A stretch of 64,000 nucleotides of DNA from Candidatus Pantoea carbekii (lineage in GTDB: Bacteria > Pseudomonadota > Gammaproteobacteria > Enterobacterales > Enterobacteriaceae), in contig NZ_CP010907.1 in NCBI RefSeq assembly GCF_000971765.1, positions 1,064,501-1,128,500 of the forward strand. The letters are read 5' to 3'. Positions within the stretch are counted from its first letter, which is position 1. Each line of letters opens with the position of its first letter. Below are positions 54,861 to 64,000 of this stretch, piece by piece. Both the position numbers and the translations under genes were made by a program. The notes beneath the pieces are model-generated. The model was not told the origin of the DNA and made no database searches. It worked only from the letters and a program-made list of their open reading frames with translations.

Positions 54861-55850
54861 ATGAGTATGATAAAAACGGAGCATTGGAAGCCAAGTGCAC
54901 CCATGATCAATTTATGGAAACGTGCTTCCATTCTTGCAAAAATTCGTGGTTTTTTTTCCGATCGTGACATAATAGAAGTCAATACGCCATCTATGAGTCA
55001 AACAACTACTACAGACATCCATTTAGTTCCATTTCAAACGCATTTTATTCGACCTACTGCTACATTAGACAGTTATGATTTATGGTTAAGAACTAGTCCA
55101 GAATACCATATGAAACGACTTTTAGCAGCAGGAAGTGGTGCAATTTACCAATTGGGTTATAGCTTTCGTAACAAAGAAGTGGGGCGTTACCATAATCCAG
55201 AATTTACTATGTTGGAATGGTATCGTCCATATTACGACATGTACCTTTTAATGAATGAAGTAAATGTTCTACTACAACTGATTTTAAAATATAAGCAAGC
55301 CCAGTTTGTATCTTACCGACAGGTGTTCATTGATTATCTAGATATAGATCCATTGTCCTGTAATAAATACCATTTGTATACATTGATAGAAAAATTAGGT
55401 GAAAAACAAATTATAAGCGGAGAAGAAGAACATGATACTTTATTACAATTATTATTTATGCTAGCTATACAATCAAAAATTGGTCTTAAGAATCCAATTT
55501 TTATTTATCATTTTCCAAAAACTCAAGCAGAATTAGCAAAAATTAACAGCAAAGATCATCGTATCGCAGAACGTTTTGAGGTATATTACAAAGGAATTGA
55601 GTTGGCAAATGGTTCTGATGAACTTACCGATAGATATGAACTACAACATCGTCTTGAACAGAATAATCTGTATCGTTCTAAAAAAAGTTTACCTCAATAT
55701 CCTATCGATACATATTTAATAGAATCTCTAGCACATGGAAATATGCCAGATTGTTCGGGTGTAGCAATAGGTATAGATCGTTTAATTATGTTAGCATTGA
55801 ACGCTGGTTCATTAAATGACGTAATTGCATTCCCTATCGACCGATGCTGA
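54861..55850 (+). CDS. epmA: EF-P lysine beta-lysyltransferase EpmA
   Basis: LysRS paralogue (PoxA/GenX) that attaches (R)-beta-lysine to Lys34 of EF-P. From ATG 54861 it has 329 residues (E. coli 325); ATG 54867 is a close alternative and an upstream in-frame ATG at 54807 has no family support. Class II synthetase motifs: motif 1 region [15 protein letters not shown], motif 2 [20 protein letters not shown] and motif 3 [12 protein letters not shown]. There is no anticodon-binding domain, which separates it from LysRS. It lies 226 bp after efp, on the same strand. Confidence 0.95.
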   Translation: MSMIKTEHWKPSAPMINLWKRASILAKIRGFFSDRDIIEVNTPSMSQTTTTDIHLVPFQTHFIRPTATLDSYDLWLRTSPEYHMKRLLAAGSGAIYQLGYSFRNKEVGRYHNPEFTMLEWYRPYYDMYLLMNEVNVLLQLILKYKQAQFVSYRQVFIDYLDIDPLSCNKYHLYTLIEKLGEKQIISGEEEHDTLLQLLFMLAIQSKIGLKNPIFIYHFPKTQAELAKINSKDHRIAERFEVYYKGIELANGSDELTDRYELQHRLEQNNLYRSKKSLPQYPIDTYLIESLAHGNMPDCSGVAIGIDRLIMLALNAGSLNDVIAFPIDRC

Positions 55851-56271
55851 ATATATCAGACTTAACAGCATAATTTTTATTGACATATTCTAAAAATTAG
55901 ACATATCCAGTAATATTATCCTAAATATTATAATAAATGCATAGACAATTTATTTATATATTTTGATGATTTTATTGAGAAAAAAATTATTTTTCACATA
56001 TAAATAATTTTTTAAAATTAGGATCATCATAACAATTTTTTTAAACACAACAGTCGCATCTTATGTGTTTTAAATAGTTGCTTGTGTAATTATTAATTAA
56101 TATCAATATATTAAAATTTATTCAATCTGAGTCATGCAGATGTAAAGCGAAAAAGGGAACAGAAGTGTTCCCTTTTTCAATATTGCAATTAAAAGTCACA
56201 AAACTAAAATAATGGTTAGTATGTGAAGAAATTTAATCAATATTTACTTGTATATTTAAATTACAATTTAT
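55851..56271. other. spacer epmA-degQ with shared terminator
   Basis: 421 bp between convergent epmA and degQ. In E. coli these genes are about 1 Mb apart, so an ancestral rearrangement joint falls here. Only the terminator at 56149-56178 is recognised. Confidence 0.55.
56149..56178. terminator. bidirectional terminator epmA/degQ
   Basis: Perfect 12-bp stem GAAAAAGGGAAC (56149-56160) with GTTCCCTTTTTC (56167-56178) and a 6-nt loop. Because T-runs close the stem on both strands it can serve both epmA (plus) and degQ (minus), whose stops lie 299 and 94 bp away. Confidence 0.8.
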
Positions 56272-57648
56272 TTATCCTGGTAGCAAGATATAAATACTTT
56301 CTTCACCACGTATAATGTTTAATGCTATTACAGATAGTTTTTTCTGAAGAGCTTTGCGCATTTCAGAAAGATTTATTATACGTGTGCGGTTTATTCCAAT
56401 AATGACATCGTCTTTTTGAAGACCAACTAATTCAGCTGGTGTATTTCTTTCAATAAAATCAATTTTGATACCTTTTCTGCCATCCTTAGTTACACCATCA
56501 CTTAGCGTTGCACCCTGGAGTCCGCGTGCCATTAAATGAGCACTATTAGGGCAATTTTGTTCTAGTATCACAGTTACTTTAACGAATTTTCCTTGACGTA
56601 ACAGACCAATTTTTATTCTTTGTCCAGGTGGAGTAGTGCCAACCTTAGCACGTAGTTCAGAAAAACTAGCTATTGTTTTATTATTGATAGAAGTGATTAT
56701 ATCACCTGATTGAATACCTGCTTTTTCTGCAGCAGATTTTGGCAATACTTCTGAAACAAAAGCACCACGTTGTACATTAACGTTGAATGCCTGTGCTATA
56801 TCAACATTCATTTCTATTCCTTTAATACCTAAACGACCACGTTTTATTTCACCAAATTGTATTAGTTGTTGTACGAGATTCATTGCCATATTACTAGGAA
56901 TAGCAAAACCGATACCCATATTGCCACCGCTTGAAGCTAGAATCGCAGTATTAATACCAATTAATTCACCTTTTAGGTTTACTAATGCACCGCCAGAATT
57001 GCCACGATTGATTGCTGCATCTGTCTGAATGAAATTTTCTAAACCCTCTAAATTTAGACCACTGCGACCAAGTGCTGATATAATACCAGAGGTCGCTGTT
57101 TGACCAAGACCAAATGGATTGCCAATTGCTACGGCAAAATCACCTACTTGCAGTGCATCAGAATCCGCGATTTTTATTTGACTTAAATGATTTTCGGTTT
57201 TGACCTGAATCAGTGCAATATCAGTTGGTTCGTCAAAACCAATAGGTTGAGCGTCATATTCATTACCATCGTTTAACTGTACGATAATTTTATCTGCACC
57301 ATTAATCACATGATTATTAGTAAGAATATAACCTCTATTAGCATCGATAATTACGCCGGAACCCAATCCTTCAAATGGTTCTAACTGGCTATGTTGCCCA
57401 GGTAATTGACCAAAAAAGCGCCTTAAAGGTATAGGCATTTCTTGTACTTGTTGTGCACTGTCAATCCCTTCGACATGTACACTAACTACTGCAGGAAGAA
57501 CTTTTTCCAGCATCGGAGCTAGGCTCGGTAGCGTTTGTCCTTGTACGTGTGCAGGAAAGGTTGCCTTAACACTTGGGGCAATACTCAAACCTAAAACTAT
57601 CCAAATGCTCAAGATCAATACGCTTAAAAGTCGTTCTTGTGTTTTCAT
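56272..57648 (-). CDS. degQ: periplasmic serine endoprotease DegQ
   Basis: HtrA-family protease and chaperone that removes misfolded periplasmic proteins. It has 458 residues (E. coli DegQ 455). A Sec signal peptide covers about residues 1-29. The trypsin-like domain has the catalytic triad His113, Asp143 and Ser218 (GNSGGAL). Two PDZ domains follow (about 258-350 and 365-458). The sequence pattern EMLEKVLPAVVSV-like start (here APMLEKVLPAVVSVHVEG) and the short Q-linker fit DegQ rather than DegP; DegS would have only one PDZ. It is followed upstream by zapG and zapE, the E. coli arrangement; degS is missing. Confidence 0.94.
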   Translation of the reverse strand: MKTQERLLSVLILSIWIVLGLSIAPSVKATFPAHVQGQTLPSLAPMLEKVLPAVVSVHVEGIDSAQQVQEMPIPLRRFFGQLPGQHSQLEPFEGLGSGVIIDANRGYILTNNHVINGADKIIVQLNDGNEYDAQPIGFDEPTDIALIQVKTENHLSQIKIADSDALQVGDFAVAIGNPFGLGQTATSGIISALGRSGLNLEGLENFIQTDAAINRGNSGGALVNLKGELIGINTAILASSGGNMGIGFAIPSNMAMNLVQQLIQFGEIKRGRLGIKGIEMNVDIAQAFNVNVQRGAFVSEVLPKSAAEKAGIQSGDIITSINNKTIASFSELRAKVGTTPPGQRIKIGLLRQGKFVKVTVILEQNCPNSAHLMARGLQGATLSDGVTKDGRKGIKIDFIERNTPAELVGLQKDDVIIGINRTRIINLSEMRKALQKKLSVIALNIIRGEESIYILLPG

Positions 57649-57755
57649 TTCTATAAAGCTCTCGTTGCTAAAAGGGAATAGAGAAAGTGTGATAGTTGTT
57701 TAATAAAATTTTGACTAACAAAACGAGAAAATATAATAATACCATATTAAAGATA

Positions 57756-58154
57756 TTAATTGTGTTGTGTATGCTCACTACATGTTAAGCTAGATGAGTG
57801 TTCAGAGTAATCACGCGGGATTTGTATTGTTGTCTGATTATTATTATTCATTTCTGGTAGTTGATGAGCAAAAAATTTTTTGTCTTCTGGCAGATTAGGT
57901 AAAAGTTCATTGCAACTTTTTTTCATATGTTGATAAAATTTACGATACTCACGTATCATATTGTCTGCCAATTCAGCGCTATGTGAATAATGCTTAACAA
58001 GTGCTTCGCGGTAGCTTAATAATTCTTGTCTTGATTGTTCTAATTCATCTTTTATAACGCGTAGTTTTCGTAACTTTTTATTACTAAAACGCATTAGTAT
58101 AACGCCGATAATAATTCCAATGATTAAACCAATTAGACTATATTGCCAAGTCAT
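57756..58154 (-). CDS. zapG: cell-division/Z-ring associated protein ZapG (YhcB)
   Basis: Inner-membrane protein linked to cell shape, septation and envelope synthesis. It has 132 residues, the usual length. One N-terminal membrane helix (about 5-23, LIGLIIGIIIGVILMRF) is followed by a cytoplasmic coiled coil (about 28-95) with the conserved QHMKKSCNELLP segment, and a C-terminal QIPRDYSEHSS motif. AGGAG precedes the ATG. It is divergent from zapE, as in E. coli. Retention suggests that division control is still partly native. Confidence 0.93.
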   Translation of the reverse strand: MTWQYSLIGLIIGIIIGVILMRFSNKKLRKLRVIKDELEQSRQELLSYREALVKHYSHSAELADNMIREYRKFYQHMKKSCNELLPNLPEDKKFFAHQLPEMNNNNQTTIQIPRDYSEHSSSLTCSEHTQHN

Positions 58155-58341
58155 AATATCTCCTACATAATTTTTATTATTTTATGCTGTATTTCTTTCA
58201 TTTTAATATCAATAGTCAGTTATCACTATACTTGTTAATGTATTGTAAGTGGAATGCTAAACGTAAGTATCTTTTAATATAGAGATATAATTTAATTTTC
58301 AATGATAGAAACGTTCATTATTCAGAGGTTTTAAAAAAATA

Positions 58342-59475
58342 ATGCAATATTTATCTCTACTTGCACTGTATGAACAGACCTTATTGAAAAATGCATTTCA
58401 GCCAGATGATAAACAAAGAGAAGTGATTACTAAACTAAATAATATTCAACAACAGTTAATTACACGCCAATGTTATAAACAGAAAATATCAAAAAATCTA
58501 TTTAATTGTTTTTCAAAATTTATTAATAAAAAATGTTATAAATACGAATTACCCGTGCGTGGTCTATATATATGTGGAAGTGTGGGTTGTGGTAAAACAT
58601 GGATAATGGATCTTTTCTTCCAATCAATTCCTAAAAATCGTAAAATACGTCTACATTTTCATCGTCTTATGCTAAAAATACATCAAGAATTAAATCAGCT
58701 TCAAGGCTATGAGAATCCACTATTTATTATTGCTAATCGTTTAAAATTTAAAACTGACATTCTTTGTGTTGATGAGTTTAGTGTATCCGATATAACAGAT
58801 GCTATGTTACTTGGTATATTAATAGAAGCGCTTTTTACATGTGGTGTTTCATTAGTTATGACTTCTAACATTCCACCAGATGAACTTTATCAAAATGGTT
58901 TACAGCGAGCGTTTTTTTTACCTGCAATTAATCAAATCAAACTTCACTGCGATATAATTCAATTTGATACTAATATTGACTATCGGCTCCGTGCATTACC
59001 TTTGATGCATATATGGAATTATCCACTTAATCAAGACACTAATATTAAAATGAAGCATATGCTTTACAGAATGTCAGATCATATATGCCAACAATCATTG
59101 TCACTAGATATTAATCATCGAAAGATGAAAATTCGAGGCATGGATGAAACGCAGGGAGTATTAGCCGTTGATTTTTCAATTTTATGCGGTCAAGGGCGTA
59201 GTCAATATGATTATATTGAAATATCACACCGTTTTCAGAAGGTATTATTACATGATGTACTGGTAATGACTGATAAGAATGAAGATCAAGCATGTCGCTT
59301 TCTTGCACTGATAGATGAATTTTATGACCGACATGTTAAATTAGTAGTTTCAGCAGAAAATTCAATGCATGAAATTTATCAAGGCAAACAGTTAAAATTT
59401 CAATATCAACGTTGCTTATCGCGTTTACAGGAAATGCAAAGTCAAAAGTACTGGTTTCTACCTCATTTACCTTAG
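58342..59475 (+). CDS. zapE: cell division ATPase ZapE
   Basis: AFG1-type AAA+ ATPase that interacts with FtsZ during constriction, mainly under stress or low oxygen. It has 377 residues (E. coli 375). Walker A is GSVGCGKTW at 79-87; E. coli has Arg where this has Cys, outside the key Lys. Walker B is LCVDEFSVSDITDA at about 140-153, followed by TSNIPPDELYQNGLQRA with the sensor Asn and Arg finger. The C-terminal EFYDRHVKLVVSA and CLSRLQEMQS blocks are intact. It precedes rplM-rpsI, the ancestral order. Confidence 0.95.
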   Translation: MQYLSLLALYEQTLLKNAFQPDDKQREVITKLNNIQQQLITRQCYKQKISKNLFNCFSKFINKKCYKYELPVRGLYICGSVGCGKTWIMDLFFQSIPKNRKIRLHFHRLMLKIHQELNQLQGYENPLFIIANRLKFKTDILCVDEFSVSDITDAMLLGILIEALFTCGVSLVMTSNIPPDELYQNGLQRAFFLPAINQIKLHCDIIQFDTNIDYRLRALPLMHIWNYPLNQDTNIKMKHMLYRMSDHICQQSLSLDINHRKMKIRGMDETQGVLAVDFSILCGQGRSQYDYIEISHRFQKVLLHDVLVMTDKNEDQACRFLALIDEFYDRHVKLVVSAENSMHEIYQGKQLKFQYQRCLSRLQEMQSQKYWFLPHLP

Positions 59476-59712
59476 GTAATTAAGAAAATTTTTATTGAGA
59501 TATGATAGAATGTAAAGCTCGATTTTAGATTAGAGTAATTTAAAATTTTTCAGATTTATGTAAAATGAAGTTTTATTTCTTTAAATGTATTATGTAAATG
59601 ATTTTCTCAAAATAGATATTTTTTAGTTATTCATAGCAGAGATGTATAGAGTTCAATTATTAAAGCATTTGAATTTTTAAAAACCTGTCATTGTTATTTA
59701 GGTAAGATTTTA

Positions 59713-60141
59713 ATGAAAACATATATGGCTAAACACATTACTACAGAAAAAAAATGGTATACTATTGATGCAAAAGGAAAAATACTAGGACGTTTGGCAA
59801 CAGAATTAGCACGTCGGTTACGTGGGAAACATAAAGTAGAATATACTCCACATGTTGATATGGGTGATTATATCATTGTTATAAACGCTGATAAAATTGC
59901 TATAACCGGTAATAAATATAATAAAAAAATTTATTATCGCCATACAGGTTATATTGGTGGTATAAAGCAAACAACTTTTAAAGAAATGTTGCTTCGTTCG
60001 CCTGAACGAATTATTGAAATTGCTATTAAAGGTATGCTACCAAAAGGACCATTAGGACGTGCAATGTATCGTAAATTGAAAGTTTACGCGGGTAAAGAAC
60101 ACAAACATGCGGCACAAAAACCGCAAATTCTTGACATTTAA
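59713..60141 (+). CDS. rplM: 50S ribosomal protein L13
   Basis: Early-assembly protein of the large subunit and, in E. coli, repressor of its own operon through the mRNA leader. It has 142 residues, the E. coli length. Conserved blocks are [16 protein letters not shown] at about 27-42, [18 protein letters not shown] and [20 protein letters not shown]. The upstream leader of about 237 bp contains no clearly conserved regulatory hairpin. It forms an operon with rpsI, 15 bp downstream. Confidence 0.98.
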   Translation: MKTYMAKHITTEKKWYTIDAKGKILGRLATELARRLRGKHKVEYTPHVDMGDYIIVINADKIAITGNKYNKKIYYRHTGYIGGIKQTTFKEMLLRSPERIIEIAIKGMLPKGPLGRAMYRKLKVYAGKEHKHAAQKPQILDI

Positions 60142-60156
60142 TCAGGATTTAAATCA

Positions 60157-60549
60157 ATGGTTGAAATTCAAAAATATGGTACTGGTCGTCGAAAAAGTTC
60201 ATCTGCACGTGTGTTTATGAAGATAGGTAGCGGTAAAATTATAGTCAATCAACGTTCTCTAGAACAATATTTTGGCCGTGAAACTGCGCGTATGGTAGTA
60301 TGTCAGCCACTAGAATTAGTTAATCTAATTAACAAAATGGACCTTTATATTACTGTTAAAGGTGGTGGTATTTCGGGTCAAGCAGGCGCGATTCGTCATG
60401 GTATTACTCGTGCTTTAATACAGTATGATGAATCTATGCGTTCTGATCTACGTCAGGCTGGTTTTGTAACACGTGATGCACGTCGAGTTGAACGTAAGAA
60501 AGTTGGTTTGCGAAAATCACGCCGTCGTCCGCAATTTTCTAAGCGCTAA
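60157..60549 (+). CDS. rpsI: 30S ribosomal protein S9
   Basis: Protein of the 30S head whose C-terminal tail reaches the P-site tRNA. It has 130 residues, as in E. coli. [14 protein letters not shown] near the N-terminus, the [20 protein letters not shown] core and the basic C-terminus ending RRPQFSKR, with the P-site-contacting terminal Lys-Arg, are present. AGGA lies 10 nt before the ATG. In E. coli sspA and sspB follow; here they are gone. Confidence 0.98.
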   Translation: MVEIQKYGTGRRKSSSARVFMKIGSGKIIVNQRSLEQYFGRETARMVVCQPLELVNLINKMDLYITVKGGGISGQAGAIRHGITRALIQYDESMRSDLRQAGFVTRDARRVERKKVGLRKSRRRPQFSKR

Positions 60550-60606
60550 TATTTTGATATAAATAATTAAATATAATGTTTTGCTTTTGATTATTTAATT
60601 TTAATG

Positions 60607-60636
60607 AAAATCTGCACGGAAGCGGATTTTTATTTT
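60607..60636 (+). terminator. rplM-rpsI terminator
   Basis: Stem AAAATCTGC (60607-60615) with GCGGATTTT (60622-60630; one G-U pair), 6-nt loop ACGGAA, then TATTTTTA. It begins 58 bp after the rpsI stop and is the only GC-containing hairpin nearby. Confidence 0.8.
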
Positions 60637-62013
60637 TAATAATTTCTTAACCTCATAAAGAAAAAAGATTTTTATTTTTTGCGATTTACTATATTTTAAT
60701 ACATATGTCGATTATATGGCTATTGCATCTATAGTCAATCAAGATCCCATGTGTTTTCTTTCGAACATTATTCATAATGAATGTATTCTTCATAATCATC
60801 TAGCATGTAACTTATTAGAGATGTCTAGTATAGATAATTTAATATTCAATACCTAAAATAAATACTTTCTTAGAATAAGCTGTGTTATATTATGTAATGT
60901 ATTAGTAGCGTTAGTTAAGTTTAGATTCCGTTTTTAACTATATTAAGGATTATATTTAGCATAAAAATCTTATAATTACTTTTAATTTTAAAAAAATAAT
61001 ATATTTTCTTTTAGTGCCTAGGTGTTCTACAATTATCGCGTAAGAATTTGCGAAACATCAAATATCAACATCAATAATAATTTAATCTATCAATAAAAAT
61101 TGGATTTTTTATATAAATACTCAATATTAAATATAATATTATGTGCATGATGTTAATCATACACTTTGATGAAAAATAATTTTCTCTCAAAATATTAATT
61201 CAATATAATTAGATGCATATCAATATCTCTCTATGTATAGATACATTACATAACATAATTCGTAAATGTGGTGAACTGTATGGATTAAATGCTGAAAATA
61301 AGGAATTATTGAATTTGATTTCTTTAAACTTTTTAAATTAAAATTTAATATAGTAATAGCCAACACAGACTAACAAATTCTTGTTTGGCAAAATTTCAAA
61401 ATTTAATATCTAGTGATATGTAATAAATTGCAATATGCAAATCAAAGTTATTTGTTTGTATTTTGTAATGCAAAATATTTCTTCATCGTAGGTAATGAAA
61501 TTTAAAAGAGCAATTTGAAATATTTAATAAATGTTAAATATTGTTTATCAATCAGATAATCAGCTAATGTACGTTTAAAAATTAACTATAAAAATCATAA
61601 CGCTATAGAATTTACAGTTATTTTAATGAAAATTTAAGAGAGATATCACTATTAATATTCTTTACTGATGCGCTTTTTTTAACAGAACATTGCTATGATG
61701 AAATAGTGTTTTACAGTACATTGGTATCTGTCAATTCAACAAAAGATTCATAACATTAACTAATCAAATAAGAAAAATGATGAAATCAATTTAAATATCA
61801 TAGAATCAATGTGTTATTTGAAAAATGTTGCTCAATTATTTCAACCTATTAATATAATTTGCTTGATATCATATTTGCAAGATTTCATGAAAATGAGTAA
61901 GTTAATTATTTTTTAAAATGTTTTGATTTACGAAATCAATAGTAATTTTTTACGTAAAAATACCTTGCACAAATAATAGATAATATATATCTAAATTTAT
62001 TTAATAGAAGATT
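60637..62013. other. eroded spacer rpsI-ptsO
   Basis: About 1.4 kb between convergent rpsI and ptsO. No remnant of sspA, sspB or the yrb/arcB region is legible. A short open segment at about 61258-61341 encodes a KCGELYGLNAENKELLN-like peptide, unassigned and probably chance or a relic. Confidence 0.5.
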
Positions 62014-62286
62014 TTATACTTCATAAAAACCAGCTTGAAAGAGCTCAATGACTGCAGCTAATGCTTTTTCTTCTTCAATACCGTTAGCTTCGATCTCAAT
62101 GTGACCTCCTTTTGCTGAATCGAGCATCAGTAATCCAATCACACTACTAGCTTTTGCTTCAGTACCTAATGTATTACGTAAAATTACTTCAGCATTGAAA
62201 CTTTGTACTAATTCAAATAATTTCATCGCTGGTCGTGCATGTATGCCTAGCTTATTTTGAATTTCAACAATTTTTTTTACAGTCAT
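62014..62286 (-). CDS. ptsO: nitrogen-PTS phosphocarrier protein NPr
   Basis: HPr-like carrier of the nitrogen-related phosphotransferase chain PtsP-NPr-PtsN. It has 90 residues, the E. coli length. The phosphorylated His16 lies in [13 protein letters not shown], and the Ser-containing [15 protein letters not shown] segment is where HPr has its regulatory site. It starts 2 nt after the rapZ stop, so translation is probably coupled. PtsP (enzyme I-Ntr), needed to charge it, is not in this window. Confidence 0.97.
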   Translation of the reverse strand: MTVKKIVEIQNKLGIHARPAMKLFELVQSFNAEVILRNTLGTEAKASSVIGLLMLDSAKGGHIEIEANGIEEEKALAAVIELFQAGFYEV

Positions 62287-62288
62287 AA

Positions 62289-63137
62289 TTAAAATTTTTC
62301 CAGAGTACGATGACGAGATTGTACGTTTTTGCCACGAAAACGGAAGTAACGTGTTAGCTGTTCCACTATATACACTGAACGATGTTTACCACCTGTACAA
62401 CCAATTGCCACAGTAAGATAACTACGATTATTCTTTTCTAACATTGGCAGCCAAGTTTCTAGATAATTTCGTGTTTGATAGATAAAGTTATGTACTTCTG
62501 TGCAACGTTCGAGAAATGCTATTACTGAATGATCGAGACCTGTCATAGAACGTAATTTTGGATCCCAATGTGGGTTAGGTAGAAAACGTACATCAAATAC
62601 ATAATCTATATCCATGGGAATCCCATACTTAAAACCAAAAGACTCAAATATTATAGTGAGTTCGCGGTTGCATTTACCAAGTAGTCTTTTACGCAATATT
62701 TGCGCTAATTCATGTACTGACATCTCTGATGTATCAATGATCAAATCGGCACGAGAACGCAAGGGTTCTAATAACGCATTCTCTTCATTAATAGCCTTTT
62801 CCAATGATATATTATTATTAGAAAGCGGATGAAGGCGACGGGTATGATTATAACGACGTATAAGTGTATTTTGATTAGCATCTAAGAATAATAGCTGTGG
62901 TAAAAAAGAATTAGGTAAATTATTAATAGAATTTTCAAATATTTCAAGTGATTCTGGCATATTACGCACATCAATACTTACTGCTATAGAAATATTACGT
63001 TGAGTTAAGATATTAGCTAATTCTGGAAGTAATAATACTGGAAGGTTATCAACACAGTAAAAACCCATATCTTCTAAGGCATTTAATGCAACTGATTTTC
63101 CTGATCCAGAGCGACCGCTGACGATCATGATTACCAT
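62289..63137 (-). CDS. rapZ: RNase adapter protein RapZ
   Basis: Binds small RNA GlmZ (and decoy GlmY) and hands GlmZ to RNase E, thereby tuning GlmS and amino-sugar supply. From ATG 63137 it has 282 residues (E. coli 284); a GTG at 63149 would add four. Walker A is [13 protein letters not shown] near 6-18, Walker B-like DVRNMPES, and the C-terminal RNA-binding domain has [13 protein letters not shown] and the basic [11 protein letters not shown] tail. It sits in the ptsN-rapZ-ptsO cluster as in E. coli. Whether GlmZ/GlmY exist in this genome cannot be seen. Confidence 0.96.
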   Translation of the reverse strand: MVIMIVSGRSGSGKSVALNALEDMGFYCVDNLPVLLLPELANILTQRNISIAVSIDVRNMPESLEIFENSINNLPNSFLPQLLFLDANQNTLIRRYNHTRRLHPLSNNNISLEKAINEENALLEPLRSRADLIIDTSEMSVHELAQILRKRLLGKCNRELTIIFESFGFKYGIPMDIDYVFDVRFLPNPHWDPKLRSMTGLDHSVIAFLERCTEVHNFIYQTRNYLETWLPMLEKNNRSYLTVAIGCTGGKHRSVYIVEQLTRYFRFRGKNVQSRHRTLEKF

Positions 63138-63191
63138 CACATTTCTCACGTTTTAAACAGAATACGAGTCGCAAGCAAGACGCTCTGTATA

Positions 63192-63677
63192 TCAAAGATT
63201 CGCTTCCGGTGTTTCTGTAATGATAGCGTAGAGTTCGGAATCACTCTGCGCTGCACGTAAACGGCGACAGATTATTTTGTTTGCTAATCGTTTTGCTACT
63301 AGTGATAACGTATGTAAATGGGTCTTGCACTGATCGGATGGCACCAGTAGTGCAAATAACAAATCTACCGGTTGATTATCAATAGCATTGAAAGCGATTG
63401 GATGAACAAGGCTAATAAATACACCTAGAGTGTATAATATATCTACTTCCAGTTTCCCATGAGGAATTGCAATACCATTACCAATTCCAGTACTGCCTAT
63501 ACGTTCACGAGTTGAAATCGCTTCGAAAAGTCGCTGATGCGGTAAATTCAACTGTTTACCTGCTAGTTTGCTAATGATTTCCAATGCATGTCTTTTATTC
63601 TCGCAGTATATACCATTTCGCGTACAGTCTAGTGAAAGCACAGACCTCAATTCCAGTGTTAGATCATTCTTTATCAT
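63192..63677 (-). CDS. ptsN: nitrogen regulatory IIA protein PtsN
   Basis: Terminal acceptor of the PTS-Ntr; in E. coli the unphosphorylated form inhibits TrkA and activates KdpD. It has 161 residues (E. coli 163), an IIA-fructose/mannitol fold. The phosphorylated His73 is in GIAIPHGKLE. Other conserved blocks are RERIGSTGIGNGIA and THLHTLSLVAKRLANK. In E. coli rpoN and hpf precede it; here the upstream 300 bp hold neither. Confidence 0.97.
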   Translation of the reverse strand: MIKNDLTLELRSVLSLDCTRNGIYCENKRHALEIISKLAGKQLNLPHQRLFEAISTRERIGSTGIGNGIAIPHGKLEVDILYTLGVFISLVHPIAFNAIDNQPVDLLFALLVPSDQCKTHLHTLSLVAKRLANKIICRRLRAAQSDSELYAIITETPEANL

Positions 63678-64000
63678 CTTTTTGCTTAGGAATTCACATA
63701 GTCATGAAGATGGCCACAACTTACTTAATTAATGCAATTAATTGTAAGTGTATTAAAAGATATCTATTGCGATTCTAAACTGAGCAATAATCAGCGCATC
63801 TCTTTTCCCGTCTAAGTACTTAATAAAATAGTGCTTAAAAGCAGTGAAAGTTAGTATCTTTTTGAATTGTCGTTTTCTTGATTCAACTAAGTGAAAATTT
63901 GTTGATGAATCCAATAATCGAACGACACGTATACTTGCTATATTTGATGTGCCCTTAGTAAAGCACAATATATAACATTATGCGTGAAACATTTAATACT
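63678..64000. other. region upstream of ptsN with unassigned reading frame
   Basis: Minus-strand frame 63968-63753 (71 codons) has higher GC than ordinary spacers. Its second half (FKKILTFTAFKHYFIKYLDG and on to AIDIF) faintly resembles the N-terminus of HigB/RelE-type toxins (short beta strand, then F..W/Y..L.D.RA..RI helix), but it stops where that fold would only be one third complete. Not Hpf or RpoN as far as I can see. Probably a relic. Confidence 0.2.

Noticed and set aside
54807-55850. Lysyl-tRNA synthetase
   Set aside because: There is no N-terminal OB-fold anticodon-binding domain; the protein is the short EF-P-specific paralogue EpmA next to efp.
56272-57648. DegP or DegS instead of DegQ
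   Set aside because: Two PDZ domains exclude DegS; length, start of the mature protein and position next to zapG/zapE favour DegQ over DegP.

Overview
The window looks like a chromosome segment of an AT-rich, host-restricted gammaproteobacterium of the Enterobacterales, most likely an insect endosymbiont. Nearly every protein reads as a close full-length relative of an Escherichia coli/Sodalis-type protein, while about 46% of the DNA is very AT-rich non-coding sequence. I count 40 genes that look intact (about 34.7 kb), three decayed genes (speB, mltC, speA) and one tRNA. I see no IS element, prophage, integrase or CRISPR array. A Sodalis-allied symbiont in an intermediate stage of genome reduction fits best, but the host and species cannot be fixed from this sequence.

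Layout. 1-11000: dnaG (cut by the window edge) and rpsU on the minus strand, then tsaD, folB, cca, hldE, ribB, nudF and plsC, an order resembling E. coli with the intervening genes gone. 12300-24500: metC, dead speB, then the isolated genes cycA, sbmA and ftnA in long empty stretches. 24500-33700: prfC, ruvX, yggS, hemW, trmB, mutY, yggX and dead mltC. 36300-39400: deoB-deoD and a 56-codon KGG-repeat stress-protein gene. 39700-47200: gshB, galP, metK, dead speA. 47500-55900: tRNA-Phe, dcuA, groES-groEL, epmB, efp, epmA. 56000-64000: degQ, zapG, zapE, rplM-rpsI, and the ptsN-rapZ-ptsO cluster.

Functions. Core information processing is kept (primase, ribosomal proteins, RF3, EF-P with both of its lysine-modifying enzymes, CCA enzyme, tRNA methylation and t6A). 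The envelope is represented by heptose synthesis, PlsC, DegQ, ZapG and ZapE. Metabolism includes riboflavin and folate steps, methionine/SAM, glutathione and purine-nucleoside salvage. Four solitary transporters (CycA, SbmA, GalP, DcuA) suggest which host compounds matter. The arginine route to putrescine (SpeA, SpeB) is dead at both steps.

Most notable: a CCA-adding enzyme whose HD phosphohydrolase active site has been erased while its nucleotidyltransferase site is kept, next to a tRNA-Phe gene that no longer encodes CCA; retention of the symbiosis-linked peptide importer SbmA/BacA; a KGG-repeat protein; several long perfect inverted repeats (up to 27 bp stems) in intergenic DNA; and Fur-box-like tandem repeats upstream of ferritin. 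I found no clearly new multi-gene system.
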